A stretch of 64,000 bases of DNA, taken from assembly GCA_949358305.1 (NCBI GenBank), contig OX442314.1, positions 34,467,608 through 34,531,607 of the forward strand. Reading direction: 5' to 3'. The DNA comes from Strigamia acuminata (Eukaryota > Arthropoda > Chilopoda > Geophilomorpha > Linotaeniidae). The notes under the pieces were generated by a model. The model was not told where the DNA came from and did not search any database. It worked only from the letters and a program-made list of their open reading frames with translations. Positions 1 to 9,492 of this stretch are shown here, piece by piece (positions within the stretch are counted from its first letter, which is position 1; every line of letters starts with the position of its first letter). Position numbers and translations under genes: made by a program.

Positions 1-870
1 AGTGGCCAAATAATATTTTACCCGGTGCTCGATCATTGGATCCCGTCATCGTAAGACATGCTGGCGGATGGAGGAGTCAAATCCTCCCGCGATGGTTCTC
101 TCGACCGTCGTGACGGTCCCCGCCCCATCGTACCCTCCGGGTTAGTAACCCGTGAACAGGAGTTAAACAACACTGTGTTAAACAAATTACTCGGGCATTG
201 GTAATCCTGTATTGGCAATATCTTTTAAACCCGGTAAGTCCATAGAAATGTTTACCTGGTGGTTGGTACCACCGATAGCGACTTAAAGCGTACAATTAAA
301 TACTCGGCGCCTGATCACGAGATCTTGTCGTCGTAAGGCATGCTGGCGGATGGAGTCTCAACAACTCCCGCGACGTTCTCTCAATTGTCGTGACGGTCCC
401 CGCCCAATTAATATTTATACAACAATTCATTTGTTGTATTCCACTAATCACTTTACTTTTATTCATTTGAAACAATGGAATATTCTGCCGAATATTCCTG
501 TTTATGCGAAGGACTCCTCGCATATTTAGATAATCGATGCTGCGGACCAAATACGTCTCCGTAGCGATATTTGTGACGATGCCGCAAGTCAGCCGTATCC
601 CTCTGGCTTCGCCCGGATCCTCAACCAGTTGATGCCGCCCGTTTACACGCGTCCAGAACCCATGTTTGTTATTGATTAATATTTAATAATAAATATGTTA
701 TATCACACTAAAACTGTAAGTTATTTTCTGCTTGATCGCATAGTCATGTTTGTAAGGGCTTCCGTAGCTTATCTCGGTTAGGTTGTTGCTAAACTTAGCA
801 ACGTCTTGTATAAACCGAATTATCTATCTTAAAAGGACTAATAAATTAGCCCAAAAGTAGAATCGTCACA
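1..870 (+). repeat. 5' LTR, 3' half only
   Basis: Near-identical to 12641-13510 and ending in AATCGTCACA. It holds two diverged copies of a roughly 95-bp module (about 31-125 and 313-405), a good splice donor (GTAAGT at 234-239) and a perfect hairpin (GTTGCTAA/TTAGCAAC, 785-802). U3 and the promoter are outside the window. Short minus-strand ORFs here recur in the other LTR only because the LTRs are identical. Confidence 0.95.
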
Positions 871-1994
871 AGTGGAGGTTCCACTGAGATAGGCTGCCAA
901 ATTTTAAATAAAATTTGAAGTTTTGCATGTCTATGATGAATTCGAGTAGTGTAACGTTTATGGTGATTTTTGTGTGTAAAATAAATTTCGTTTGAGATTT
1001 ATAAGTGTTTAATATATTTTATTCTGTTTTAGAACTTCTCGCAAGAGCATAAGTGTCACTCACTTTATTCTGTTTTCTCCGCAGTGGAAATTATTTGTTT
1101 TAACAAAATAATGATTTCTACCGCGTGGTCAGGCCTAAAGGCCCAGCCCGAGAACGGAAACATCTTGCCCGAACTTGTTGAAGTTGGTTCCGCCCGGATA
1201 ACGTCATTTTGTCATCGACAATCGGACAAAACCACGCGGTCGGGCCTAATTTTGAAAAGCTGACTTTTTTAATGGAATTCTTAAAGAATTCTATCAATTT
1301 AACAGTTGTTTTAATTTTTAGAATATTCTTTTATATGTATTTTGCTTGAGACTTCAAGTTAAACCTAAATTTATTTGCCTAAATAAATAGAAGGAAAATT
1401 GACATTTTTCGAAGGAATTAAAATTTATATTTTATTTCAAAATGGTTTACCTTATTTTAAAATGTAGATTACATTAGAATGTTGGTTAAAAATCGTGATT
1501 TCAAGGCGTTGGAATCAACTTTTACGAATGGAGTACCGTTCGAATTTTAGCGAAGAAAAAATTCTCATTGTTGTGTTGCCTAGCAACCAGGTTGTGCAGA
1601 GAAGCCGTCGATTCAAACGATTTGACGCGCTTTATTAAAAAATGTGGGTTTTAATACTTTAAAATTCTCATGGAATGGTCATTTTTATTAAATAAATTTG
1701 ATAATATTTTAGAGTACTTTTGAAAAGTATCCATTTTGTTTGGTGACTACGTCATAACACTGGAATCTGTCAAGATTACGGTTCCACGAACTTGATGATT
1801 TCTACCAATCTCGGACGAGATTGGACTCTCGCGAGACTAGCATTGATATTTGACCAATCAGAGAGGTGTATCGAAGTACCCTTACTTCCTTTCGAACTAG
1901 TGTGACCACTGCTTCGTTTGCGATCCTCCTGAACGTTTGCAACTTCATCGTTATCTCTCAGACTTAGGAAATTTTCTCAGTTTTAAGTTTAGTT
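871..1994 (+). other. Retrotransposon leader with primer-binding region
   Basis: Non-coding, AT-rich leader between the LTR and the first ORF. The primer-binding site should start just after position 870, where TGGAGGTTCCACTGAGAT begins at about 873. It opens with the TGG expected opposite a tRNA CCA end, but I do not recognise the tRNA. Around 1575-1635 there is a TAGCAACC...GAAGCCG block with flanking complementary segments, which recurs in diverged form near 11555-11610. Confidence 0.6.
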
Positions 1995-3137
1995 ATGACT
2001 AATAATCAGCATCACATGAACACCCGTGGTAAGGAAAGAACTTGTTTGACCGGTGGAATGAATCTATCCGGGTTTATACCTGTTCCTAATGGAATTGAAG
2101 AAGTGGGAAACCACGCGGTCCATAATGGCGTTTCAAATGAAACGGCCGGACCATCTGGAGAGAATAGGGCTCCACGTGAACCTACTCCGCCTGGAGAAGA
2201 GGAATGCATTCCTGAAGGTTCCCATTTAGGCCGAGGCGGTCTATTATTTTGTCAGGATCACGGTTTGAACCCAAATCAATTTAGATCTTTGACCGAAGTG
2301 TTAGATTTTGTACACGCGCCTCGTGCTACGTCGGAGCAACTCCATTCCCCAGCCAGCCAAAGATTAAATAATTTTAGTCCCACTCCTTCGACGCCTATTT
2401 CTAGATATAGAAATAAAAATACACAACCTCCTCGTCAAGATCAGTCGAATTTGACACCAGGAGATTTTAATCGTGCTTTCCAACAACGATTACGAGCGAA
2501 TAACTTCGCTCGCAACCAACAAAGAGGATTTACAAATCCAGAGAACTTTGAGAATACGTTCAACAGAGCGAATTTGGGTCCGTCTAATATGGCCAACCCT
2601 AATCCAAGTTTTCCAAACGGATCAAATAGTTGTCCGAATCTCGCTGGAAATTTGAACCCAAATTCAGGTGCGACAAGAGGTCCAAACCGCCGTTTTGACC
2701 CAAATTCTAGATTTGCAAACAATTCTAGTCCAGCACCTAACATGCAAAGGGGTCACCCAGTTCCTCCGAACTCGAATAACCCAAATAATCCGAACGATTT
2801 AAATAATCCTTCTACTGGAACTCCAGGAAATTCAAATAACTATTTGAATCGGGGTACGCCAGGTAATTCGAACTATCGTCCGAATTTTGGTAATCAAGAA
2901 AGTTCGAACAACCGTCCGAATTTTGACAATCAGGGTAATTCTAATAATCATTCGAATTATGGGAACCAAGGCAATTCGAATAACCATTCGAACTTTGGTA
3001 ACCACGGTAGGTCAAATCAAGGAAGGTCGAATAATTTCAACCCTAATAGTGGTAGTTCAAGTCAAAATAACTCGAGTCAACCAAACAATGGCGGGTCGTC
3101 AAACGACAACTCGCGCCCCCCAGTAGCTTTGGCATGA
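1995..3137 (+). CDS. Retrotransposon ORF: Asn/Pro/Ser-rich disordered protein
   Basis: 380 codons. The N-terminal 110 residues are ordinary in composition; about residues 150-375 are dominated by Asn, Pro, Ser and Gly in short degenerate repeats such as N-x-G-N-S-N-N. No known domain, signal peptide or membrane span is visible. The stop overlaps the start of the next ORF as ATGA (3134-3137), in a different frame, which suggests termination-reinitiation coupling or a shifted Gag fusion. By position it is either an N-terminal Gag extension or a separate structural or phase-separating protein. Function not assigned. Confidence 0.75.
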   Translation: MTNNQHHMNTRGKERTCLTGGMNLSGFIPVPNGIEEVGNHAVHNGVSNETAGPSGENRAPREPTPPGEEECIPEGSHLGRGGLLFCQDHGLNPNQFRSLTEVLDFVHAPRATSEQLHSPASQRLNNFSPTPSTPISRYRNKNTQPPRQDQSNLTPGDFNRAFQQRLRANNFARNQQRGFTNPENFENTFNRANLGPSNMANPNPSFPNGSNSCPNLAGNLNPNSGATRGPNRRFDPNSRFANNSSPAPNMQRGHPVPPNSNNPNNPNDLNNPSTGTPGNSNNYLNRGTPGNSNYRPNFGNQESSNNRPNFDNQGNSNNHSNYGNQGNSNNHSNFGNHGRSNQGRSNNFNPNSGSSSQNNSSQPNNGGSSNDNSRPPVALA

Positions 3138-3568
3138 CGGCTGATGACCTCGCGTCAATTGCCACGACCATGCACAAGTTGATGCAGGCAGGAAAAAGTT
3201 CCGCCACTGTCCCTCAAACTAACTGTTTGAAACCACCAGATATCCCTGTATTCTCGGGAAAAGCAGAAGAAAGCGAACGCTTTCTCAATATTGTAAAAAA
3301 TGTCGCTTTCCTGCGAAACATGTCACTCGATGACATGCTTGTTAAAGGCGTGGCCGGTTATTTAACCGAGCAAGCGCATGGTTGGTTTCATGAAAGGAGA
3401 GAAGATTTCATATCTTGGGAAGTATTTGAACAGGCGTTCAAAGAACGGTTTGTAGCCACTCGACAAGAGCGGACGAACCAACTAACTAAGTTGAAACAAC
3501 TGGAAACAAAGTCTTTACGACTTTATGCACAAATATTACCAGTTATGGATATTACAAGACAGTCTTGA
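3134..3568 (+). CDS. gag: gag, N-terminal part (retrotransposon Gag domain)
   Basis: 144 codons starting on the ATGA overlap with the preceding ORF. The segment beginning with the Pro-rich motif near codon 38 and continuing through WFHERREDFISWEVFEQAF has the pattern of the retrotransposon Gag capsid domain of Ty3/gypsy elements. The family-like sequence then continues in another frame from about 3525, so this reading frame ends prematurely in the middle of the domain. Either a programmed +1 shift or a recent one-base indel separates the halves. The young age of the element fits either. Confidence 0.8.
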   Translation: MTADDLASIATTMHKLMQAGKSSATVPQTNCLKPPDIPVFSGKAEESERFLNIVKNVAFLRNMSLDDMLVKGVAGYLTEQAHGWFHERREDFISWEVFEQAFKERFVATRQERTNQLTKLKQLETKSLRLYAQILPVMDITRQS

Positions 3569-4238
3569 TGCAAAAGGGGCTGGTTGTCTTTTTATCGGGA
3601 GTGTAACTCCTGCTAATGATTTGCTTTTGCATACGCAAGGCATAGCGGATTTGCCTCTGACAGAGATTTATACCGTTATAACAAAAAATAAAGGCTTGTA
3701 CAGTCGTACAGCTAATGGAGCAAGGGAAAATATTTCCAATCCAGTTGTTTTCCCACCTCGGAAAACTGACACTCGTCCTCAGCCAAAGACAAATGTTAAA
3801 TCTTTAACTTTGGATTCACAAGAACAACTTAATATTTGTGAAGAAGAGTTACCTGAGGAATGCGAGGCCGTTTATTTAATAAATGGAGTAGTGGATCAGA
3901 CCAGACGTGGTCAATTAGTTTGTTACCACTGTAAGAAACCAGGACACATGCGTCGAGAATGTCCAGATTTAAAACCACGTGCAAATTTCAACTCTGAAGA
4001 GTTGCAAAAACGAAGTACGCCGGATTCCCCGACTGTGGATCCTACTTCTAAACGTCCTAATAATAGGTGGATAACTCAAGAAGTGTTGGATGCAACACTA
4101 GATGCTAAACTTGATGCGAAATTAAATACTTTTGAAAATAAGTTACAAACTTCGCTGACTAACTCATTGGCAGAAATGGTCAAGACTTTGATCAAACCCG
4201 AATCTGCTGATTCAAGTGCGACTAGTTCAAAAAACTAG
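3525..4238 (+). CDS. gag: gag, C-terminal part with CCHC zinc knuckle
   Basis: Continues the Gag capsid region in the next frame. It carries one zinc knuckle, CYHCKKPGHMRREC (about 3921-3962), the nucleic-acid-binding motif of retroelement nucleocapsids, followed by a short coiled-coil-like tail with repeated LDAKLDAKL. The ATG at 3525 lies inside the preceding frame and need not be a true start. The ORF ends in AAC TAG directly on a canonical -1 slippery heptamer, so Pol is probably made as a Gag-Pol fusion. Confidence 0.8.
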   Translation: MHKYYQLWILQDSLDAKGAGCLFIGSVTPANDLLLHTQGIADLPLTEIYTVITKNKGLYSRTANGARENISNPVVFPPRKTDTRPQPKTNVKSLTLDSQEQLNICEEELPEECEAVYLINGVVDQTRRGQLVCYHCKKPGHMRRECPDLKPRANFNSEELQKRSTPDSPTVDPTSKRPNNRWITQEVLDATLDAKLDAKLNTFENKLQTSLTNSLAEMVKTLIKPESADSSATSSKN

Positions 4239-4269
4239 GTCCGGGGGACGAAGGTTTATTCCATCCCCC
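4229..4269 (+). promoter_or_regulatory. -1 ribosomal frameshift signal between gag and pol
   Basis: The heptamer A AAA AAC lies at 4229-4235 in the correct phase (TCA AAA AAC TAG in the gag frame), immediately before the gag stop. It fits the X XXY YYZ rule for -1 frameshifting and is a known retroviral slip site. Seven nucleotides later GGGGGA (4243-4248) can pair perfectly with TCCCCC (4264-4269) to form a stem with a 15-nt loop. After slipping, the pol frame is open without interruption up to and through the ATG at 4304. Confidence 0.85.
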
Positions 4270-4303
4270 AGAAGTAGCTAATGCTACATCGGAGATTTTA
4301 TTT

Positions 4304-7300
4304 ATGGATGTAGACACAACTTGCCTTGAAGTAGCCACTAGTCATAGTGGCGGAGTAGAGGAAAATCTGCAAGAAATGACAGAACAATTAAAAAATCTGA
4401 CATTATTTCCACACAAGTGCTACACGAAGAAATTCTGTAGACTCCGCCGACTCAATCGAGTCATAGGTGGTAACAATTTGCACAATATTACTTTAGGTAA
4501 TAATAAAGATGATCCTCGAATGAAGATCACAATTGGTGGACTCACCTACAACGCGCTCATGGATACAGGAGCATCTCAATGTTACATTGGGGAACAACTC
4601 TTGTCTGAAACTCAGGCTTTGCCAGAATTTTTGCAAGAGGCCCCCAGAAACATGTTGGTTAACGCTGTAGGCGTAGCACACAAGCCTGTCGGACAAATAA
4701 CTTTGTGCGTACAATGGGCTGATGAATTTACACCAATGAATTTCATCGTTTTAGCAAAACGAGTTTGTGGCTTGATACTTGGCCACAATTTCATGCGCAG
4801 ACAGAAAATTAGTCCGCATCCACATTTACAAGAGTTCTCTTGTGCAGATAAACCTAATTGGTCCGCTCCTTATGAATCGGAAGAAGCCAAGTTGGCCCTC
4901 GCCCCATTAAATCGAATTACTTTCGATTATTTAGGACTGTCGTCCACTCTCAACTCAATTGAGTTAACAGACACTCCTGTGTTGACTTGGGATGAAAAAT
5001 TAGTTGAGGAGAGCGACTGCACTCCGGAACAAAGACTAGCACTTCGCGAAGTGGTTAACTCGATACCGAATGTATTTCGTGATCAAGTAGGGTGCACTAA
5101 CGTGACCCAACATCGTATTAAGTTCAAAGAAGGGCATTCATTGCCCAAAATGCAGTATAGAATGTATAACCCGGCCAAGAGAGCCATTATGACCAAACTA
5201 GCTGCAGAATTGGAACAGGATGGACTCATTGAAAAGGCCAAAGGGCCCTTCATAAGTCATCCCGTCATTGTTGCGAAGCCTGACGGCTCGTATAGGATGT
5301 GCATCGACTACCGGTGGCTGAATGCCATCACCGAAGTCGAAGTAATACAAATGCCAAGTATTGACCTTTTGTTGCATAATACTGGTCCGGCAAAGTATTT
5401 TACGTCTATTGACCTTGTTAAAGGTTACTACCAAGTCGAAATGTGTAAGGAAGATCGTCCAAAAACGGCGTTTTATACGCCAAACGGCCCTTATCAATTT
5501 GTGCGAATGCCGTTCGGCCTTTGCAATGCGCCTTGTACTTTCCAGCGTCTGATGGAAGGCATTTTAGGCTCAGCTTTACAAGACTACGCGTTAGTTTATT
5601 TGGATGACGTAATTGTGTATTCAGATAATTGGGATGATCATCTCAAACATGTCCGAGATGTTTTGGAAAAGCTTAACCAAGCCAACATGACAATAAATAA
5701 AGCGAAATCTCGTTTTGGGCGTACAGAATTAAAATTCTTGGGCCACTGGATTAAACCCGAAGGTCTCTTCGGTGATCCCGATAAAATATCAGCGATCATG
5801 AAATTTCCCACCCCCACGTGTGCTAAAGACATTCAGCGCTTTCATGGCATGACTAACTTCTTCAGGAAGTTTGTCCCAAATCACGGAACTATCGCCGCAC
5901 CATACACACGTATGATGAATGAGAAAACTCCATTTGAATGGGGAGATGAGCAGACAGAAGCTTTTAATAAAATTAAAGAGCTACTTTGTGGTGACAATTG
6001 TCTACACAAACCAGATATGACTTTGCCATTTGTTGTCATGACTGACGCTTCACATGAAGGCTTAGGAGCTGTCCTTTGCCAAGACGTCGATATATTCGAT
6101 GAAAAGAAGCAGAAAAACATTTCTGTACCCAGACCTGTAGCTTATGCAAGCAGAGTTTTACGTGGAGCGGAGAAGCGTTATACAACGCCGGAACTCGAAT
6201 GTCTCGCAGTTGTGTGGGCTATTGATCGATTTAAACCATATCTCGAATATGGTACATTCACTTTAGAGTCAGATGCAGAAGCACTAAAATGGTTGATGCG
6301 AACGCCTGAACCATCTGGGAAATTTGGCCGATGGGCCTTAAGAATCCAATGTGGAAATTTTAAAATTGTTTTTCGAAAAGGTGCTGCTAACCAAGTTGCA
6401 GATGCACTTTCTAGAGCCCCACTAACAGAGGAAGACATTCCTCTTCGCGATCATGTGGAACCTGTCGAAATTAAACAATACTGGCCTGAATGGGACGGAA
6501 ATCCTTCTGTTTCATTAAATCGTGCCCCGGAGAAACGAGAATATTTGGCTAGTGTGCGTTCCTATTTTTCGGAAAATTCTAAAGAATGTTCTGAAGAAAA
6601 GGAGGGGGAGGAAGTACAAGAAACCTTGTACAGTGCGTTGACTGAAGTACTTAAAGAAGTCCCTCCTACAAGGAGAGAAATAATAGATGCTCAGTTACTA
6701 GATACTGAATGCAAACGCATTCGAGAATATTTATTGAATGACAAGGTTGTTGGGATACCACAATCTGAAATAAAAGAATGGAAAAACAAAGTCAAAAACT
6801 ATTGTTTAGACAAAAAAGAAGTCGATGGTGATCAAATGATCATCTATTTTAACCCTTCGTTCGAAGAGGAATTAAACGATTCGGGAAATGGCTTTAAAGC
6901 CGTTGTACCCAGTGCACTCGTAAAGCGAGTACTCTTCGCTTGTCATGGCCACCCCCTAAGCGGTCACGCTGGGATGAGTAAGACGCTTGAGAAAACGCGT
7001 TTAATATATTTCTGGCCTGGTATGAGTAGAAGTGTCAGGAACTACGTCAAAAGCTGCACGCACTGTGCTCAGTACAAGCCTATTCAACAGAAAAGGCACG
7101 CAGCTCCGTACACACCACACAACATGACCAATCCTTGGGAATGTATTAACATGGACTTGATGGGCCCGAAACCCGCGGGAAGGTCCCAAAATCAGTATAT
7201 TTTTGTCATTATTGACAATTGTACCAAGTTCGTTGAAATTAAGGCTTTGACAAAAGCCACGAGCGCTAACTGCGTTCAAGAATTAAGATCTGTTACAAAC

Positions 7301-8434
7301 AGATGGGGACACCCCAAAAAGATTGTGAGCGATAACGGAAAACAATTTGTTTCCGATATTTACAATGAGTATTGCGATATGTACAACATTCGCCCGTCTC
7401 ATACGAGCACGTATCATGCCCAGGCGAACCCGACAGAGCGAGCCAATAGAGATATAAAGACGATGCTGGCTTTGTACACAGATGTGCACACGCAATGGCC
7501 ACGATATTTAGACGAATTCGCGTTCGCGATGAGAAATAATGTCTCAGCGGCAACAGGCTCAAGCCCGATGCTACTGAACACGGGACGAATCGTAACATTA
7601 CCTTTCGACCCAAGGATTATTAAACATGCCAATCCATTTGACAAAGAAAATCCAGAAAAATATGTCAGAGTACTATTAGATATATTACGCAGATCGCATC
7701 AAGAGATGCATCGCAGAATTCAATTGAATTTTGAACGACATAGGAAAATACACGAACAAAAGTTCGTAATTACGGAGTTCGAAGTTGGAGATTTAGTTTG
7801 GAAACAAACTCACATTCTCTCGTGCGCAGATAAAAATATTTCTGCTGGTTTCGCAGAGAAGAGAGATGGACCGTGGGAAATTACTAAAGTACTTCCTGGC
7901 GGAGCGTATAAATTACGCAAATTAGCTGATGGTTCGATTGAAAAATCAGTAAATATTAAAGCGTTGTATCCCTATACTCCGTCGTACCCGATTGAGACTT
8001 GGAAAGTAGGACAAAAGTCCGCCTCTTACTCGCCTCAAGAAAATCCTAAATGGATGGATGAAAGTAACCAACTTCCGGATGCTGAAGAAATGGAATTAAT
8101 TCCTGAAACTTCCTCAGAAATTCCAATGGAATTATCCGACTCAACTTCAGTGCAGATTAACAAATCTGCGTCCACAAAGTCTAAACATAGACATAGACAA
8201 CGCTTAACTGCTATGGAAAGGAAAGCGGCGTTAAAAAGAGGCGAAGTTCCAAAGAAACCGCCTCGAAAACCCCGCAAACCCCAACCGATAGTTCCACGAA
8301 CTAGCACTCGTCCACGACGAGAACGAAAACCAAATCCTAAATATGCAGATGAAAATTTCGTGCGAAACATCACTGCAGTATTTAAAAAACCTTACCAACA
8401 ACGAGGAAAAGCCTCAAAGTTCTGTTGGAATTGA
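4304..8434 (+). CDS. pol: pol polyprotein (PR-RT-RNase H-IN)
   Basis: 1376 intact codons from the first ATG; the frame is already open from the frameshift site at 4236. The aspartic protease motif DTGAS is at about residue 87. Reverse transcriptase covers about residues 260-480, with the YLDD active site near 432. RNase H follows from about 580 (TDAS). The integrase has an HHCC zinc domain at about 880-925 and a D, D, E catalytic triad near 950, 1010 and 1045 (MDLMGP, SDNGKQF, PTERA). The last 150 residues are basic and Pro-rich with no recognisable chromodomain. The order RT-RNase H-IN places the element in Ty3/gypsy. No stop codons, consistent with an active or recently active copy. Confidence 0.95.
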   Translation: MDVDTTCLEVATSHSGGVEENLQEMTEQLKNLTLFPHKCYTKKFCRLRRLNRVIGGNNLHNITLGNNKDDPRMKITIGGLTYNALMDTGASQCYIGEQLLSETQALPEFLQEAPRNMLVNAVGVAHKPVGQITLCVQWADEFTPMNFIVLAKRVCGLILGHNFMRRQKISPHPHLQEFSCADKPNWSAPYESEEAKLALAPLNRITFDYLGLSSTLNSIELTDTPVLTWDEKLVEESDCTPEQRLALREVVNSIPNVFRDQVGCTNVTQHRIKFKEGHSLPKMQYRMYNPAKRAIMTKLAAELEQDGLIEKAKGPFISHPVIVAKPDGSYRMCIDYRWLNAITEVEVIQMPSIDLLLHNTGPAKYFTSIDLVKGYYQVEMCKEDRPKTAFYTPNGPYQFVRMPFGLCNAPCTFQRLMEGILGSALQDYALVYLDDVIVYSDNWDDHLKHVRDVLEKLNQANMTINKAKSRFGRTELKFLGHWIKPEGLFGDPDKISAIMKFPTPTCAKDIQRFHGMTNFFRKFVPNHGTIAAPYTRMMNEKTPFEWGDEQTEAFNKIKELLCGDNCLHKPDMTLPFVVMTDASHEGLGAVLCQDVDIFDEKKQKNISVPRPVAYASRVLRGAEKRYTTPELECLAVVWAIDRFKPYLEYGTFTLESDAEALKWLMRTPEPSGKFGRWALRIQCGNFKIVFRKGAANQVADALSRAPLTEEDIPLRDHVEPVEIKQYWPEWDGNPSVSLNRAPEKREYLASVRSYFSENSKECSEEKEGEEVQETLYSALTEVLKEVPPTRREIIDAQLLDTECKRIREYLLNDKVVGIPQSEIKEWKNKVKNYCLDKKEVDGDQMIIYFNPSFEEELNDSGNGFKAVVPSALVKRVLFACHGHPLSGHAGMSKTLEKTRLIYFWPGMSRSVRNYVKSCTHCAQYKPIQQKRHAAPYTPHNMTNPWECINMDLMGPKPAGRSQNQYIFVIIDNCTKFVEIKALTKATSANCVQELRSVTNRWGHPKKIVSDNGKQFVSDIYNEYCDMYNIRPSHTSTYHAQANPTERANRDIKTMLALYTDVHTQWPRYLDEFAFAMRNNVSAATGSSPMLLNTGRIVTLPFDPRIIKHANPFDKENPEKYVRVLLDILRRSHQEMHRRIQLNFERHRKIHEQKFVITEFEVGDLVWKQTHILSCADKNISAGFAEKRDGPWEITKVLPGGAYKLRKLADGSIEKSVNIKALYPYTPSYPIETWKVGQKSASYSPQENPKWMDESNQLPDAEEMELIPETSSEIPMELSDSTSVQINKSASTKSKHRHRQRLTAMERKAALKRGEVPKKPPRKPRKPQPIVPRTSTRPRRERKPNPKYADENFVRNITAVFKKPYQQRGKASKFCWN

Positions 8435-9492
8435 TAAAGTTTTATTCAAAACTTGAAGACTGTAATTATTTACATGTCTGACAGGTGTAGTGATTTATAA
8501 TCTCAACACCGGGGGACAAGATATTACGATATTTATTGGAATTTATATTAAAAAATATGAACTTGTTGCGATAAGTTAAAATATTCGATGGAATATTTTA
8601 TTGTTTGGTCAGATTTGTATGTATTTTAATTAAAATACAGAGAATTACTTTGAAAAGTGATAATCTCGCCTCTTCACGAGGGAATGAGACTTACGAGGTG
8701 TGATTAAACCTCGAACCCGACAATTAATAGGGAATAAAATTCCCAGGGTTCATTGCACACAAACACTTCGTAACACACGTGGATATAAGTGACTTCGTCC
8801 CTTCGTTCCTCTTCACTTTTTCGACTTCGGAAAAACTTCAGCGCTAATTTATTTAGCCGGTCCTCGCTTCAAACAAGGAAAGCTTCACTTCCGACAGTAA
8901 GTAGTTTTCACATATATTCTTTGACCAAAGAATTAGAAAATTGTTCGCAACAATTGAAATATCGGCGTCCCGATAAAAAGTTCACGTGTATTATAAACGT
9001 GAATCGGCATTAAATCACTCTGGAAGTATAACTATTCAGTCGAATAGTTTGTGTTAAATTCCAATAATGAATTATTGAAATTTAAGTACGTATGGCACTA
9101 ATTATTTAAATCAAGTCGCGGTCGAGGCTTGGATAAATTATTTAACGATGAATTTTCAATGTGAGATATTTATTAGACTAAGTGTTAATTAATTAATACG
9201 AAGTTTATTTTTGATATTCAAAGGTGGAATTAAATAGTTTATAGAAACTACGGGGATTTTTCTTTTGAAAAATCAACAAGTTGCGATTTTCAATGAAAGT
9301 CGCTGTCAGGCGAGTCCATTTTCGTGTCATAAACACAAGGGGAATGTGACTCATTAGTGTCACGTGTTAGGGTTATAAATAACTCAAGTTGTATATTTTC
9401 GTTGCGAACAATACGTTTTAATTCTTTGGACTCAAGGAATGATTATTTAGAGTGGAATTATTTTTAATAAAATAATTTATTTGCGTCTGCAG
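8435..9492 (+). promoter_or_regulatory. Pol-ORF3 spacer with possible internal promoter and intron
   Basis: About 1 kb without a long ORF. CACCGGGGGA at about 8506-8515 copies the polypurine motif found just before the 3' LTR. A TATA-like GATATAAG (8782-8789) is followed about 90 bp later by a consensus splice donor, GTAAGT (8897-8902), and the next ORF begins directly after an acceptor, CTGCAG (9487-9492). This arrangement would give a separate spliced mRNA for ORF3, with an intron of about 596 nt. A donor in the LTR (234) could also feed the same acceptor. All of this is inference from motifs. Confidence 0.4.

Noticed and set aside
33-550. Minus-strand ORFs of 61, 72 and 84 codons conserved in both LTRs
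   Set aside because: They persist only because the two LTRs are nearly identical; no domain and no coding bias is apparent.
9481-9492. Start of the third retrotransposon ORF at 9481
   Set aside because: That codon is TTG; the first ATG is at 9493, right after an acceptor-like CTGCAG.
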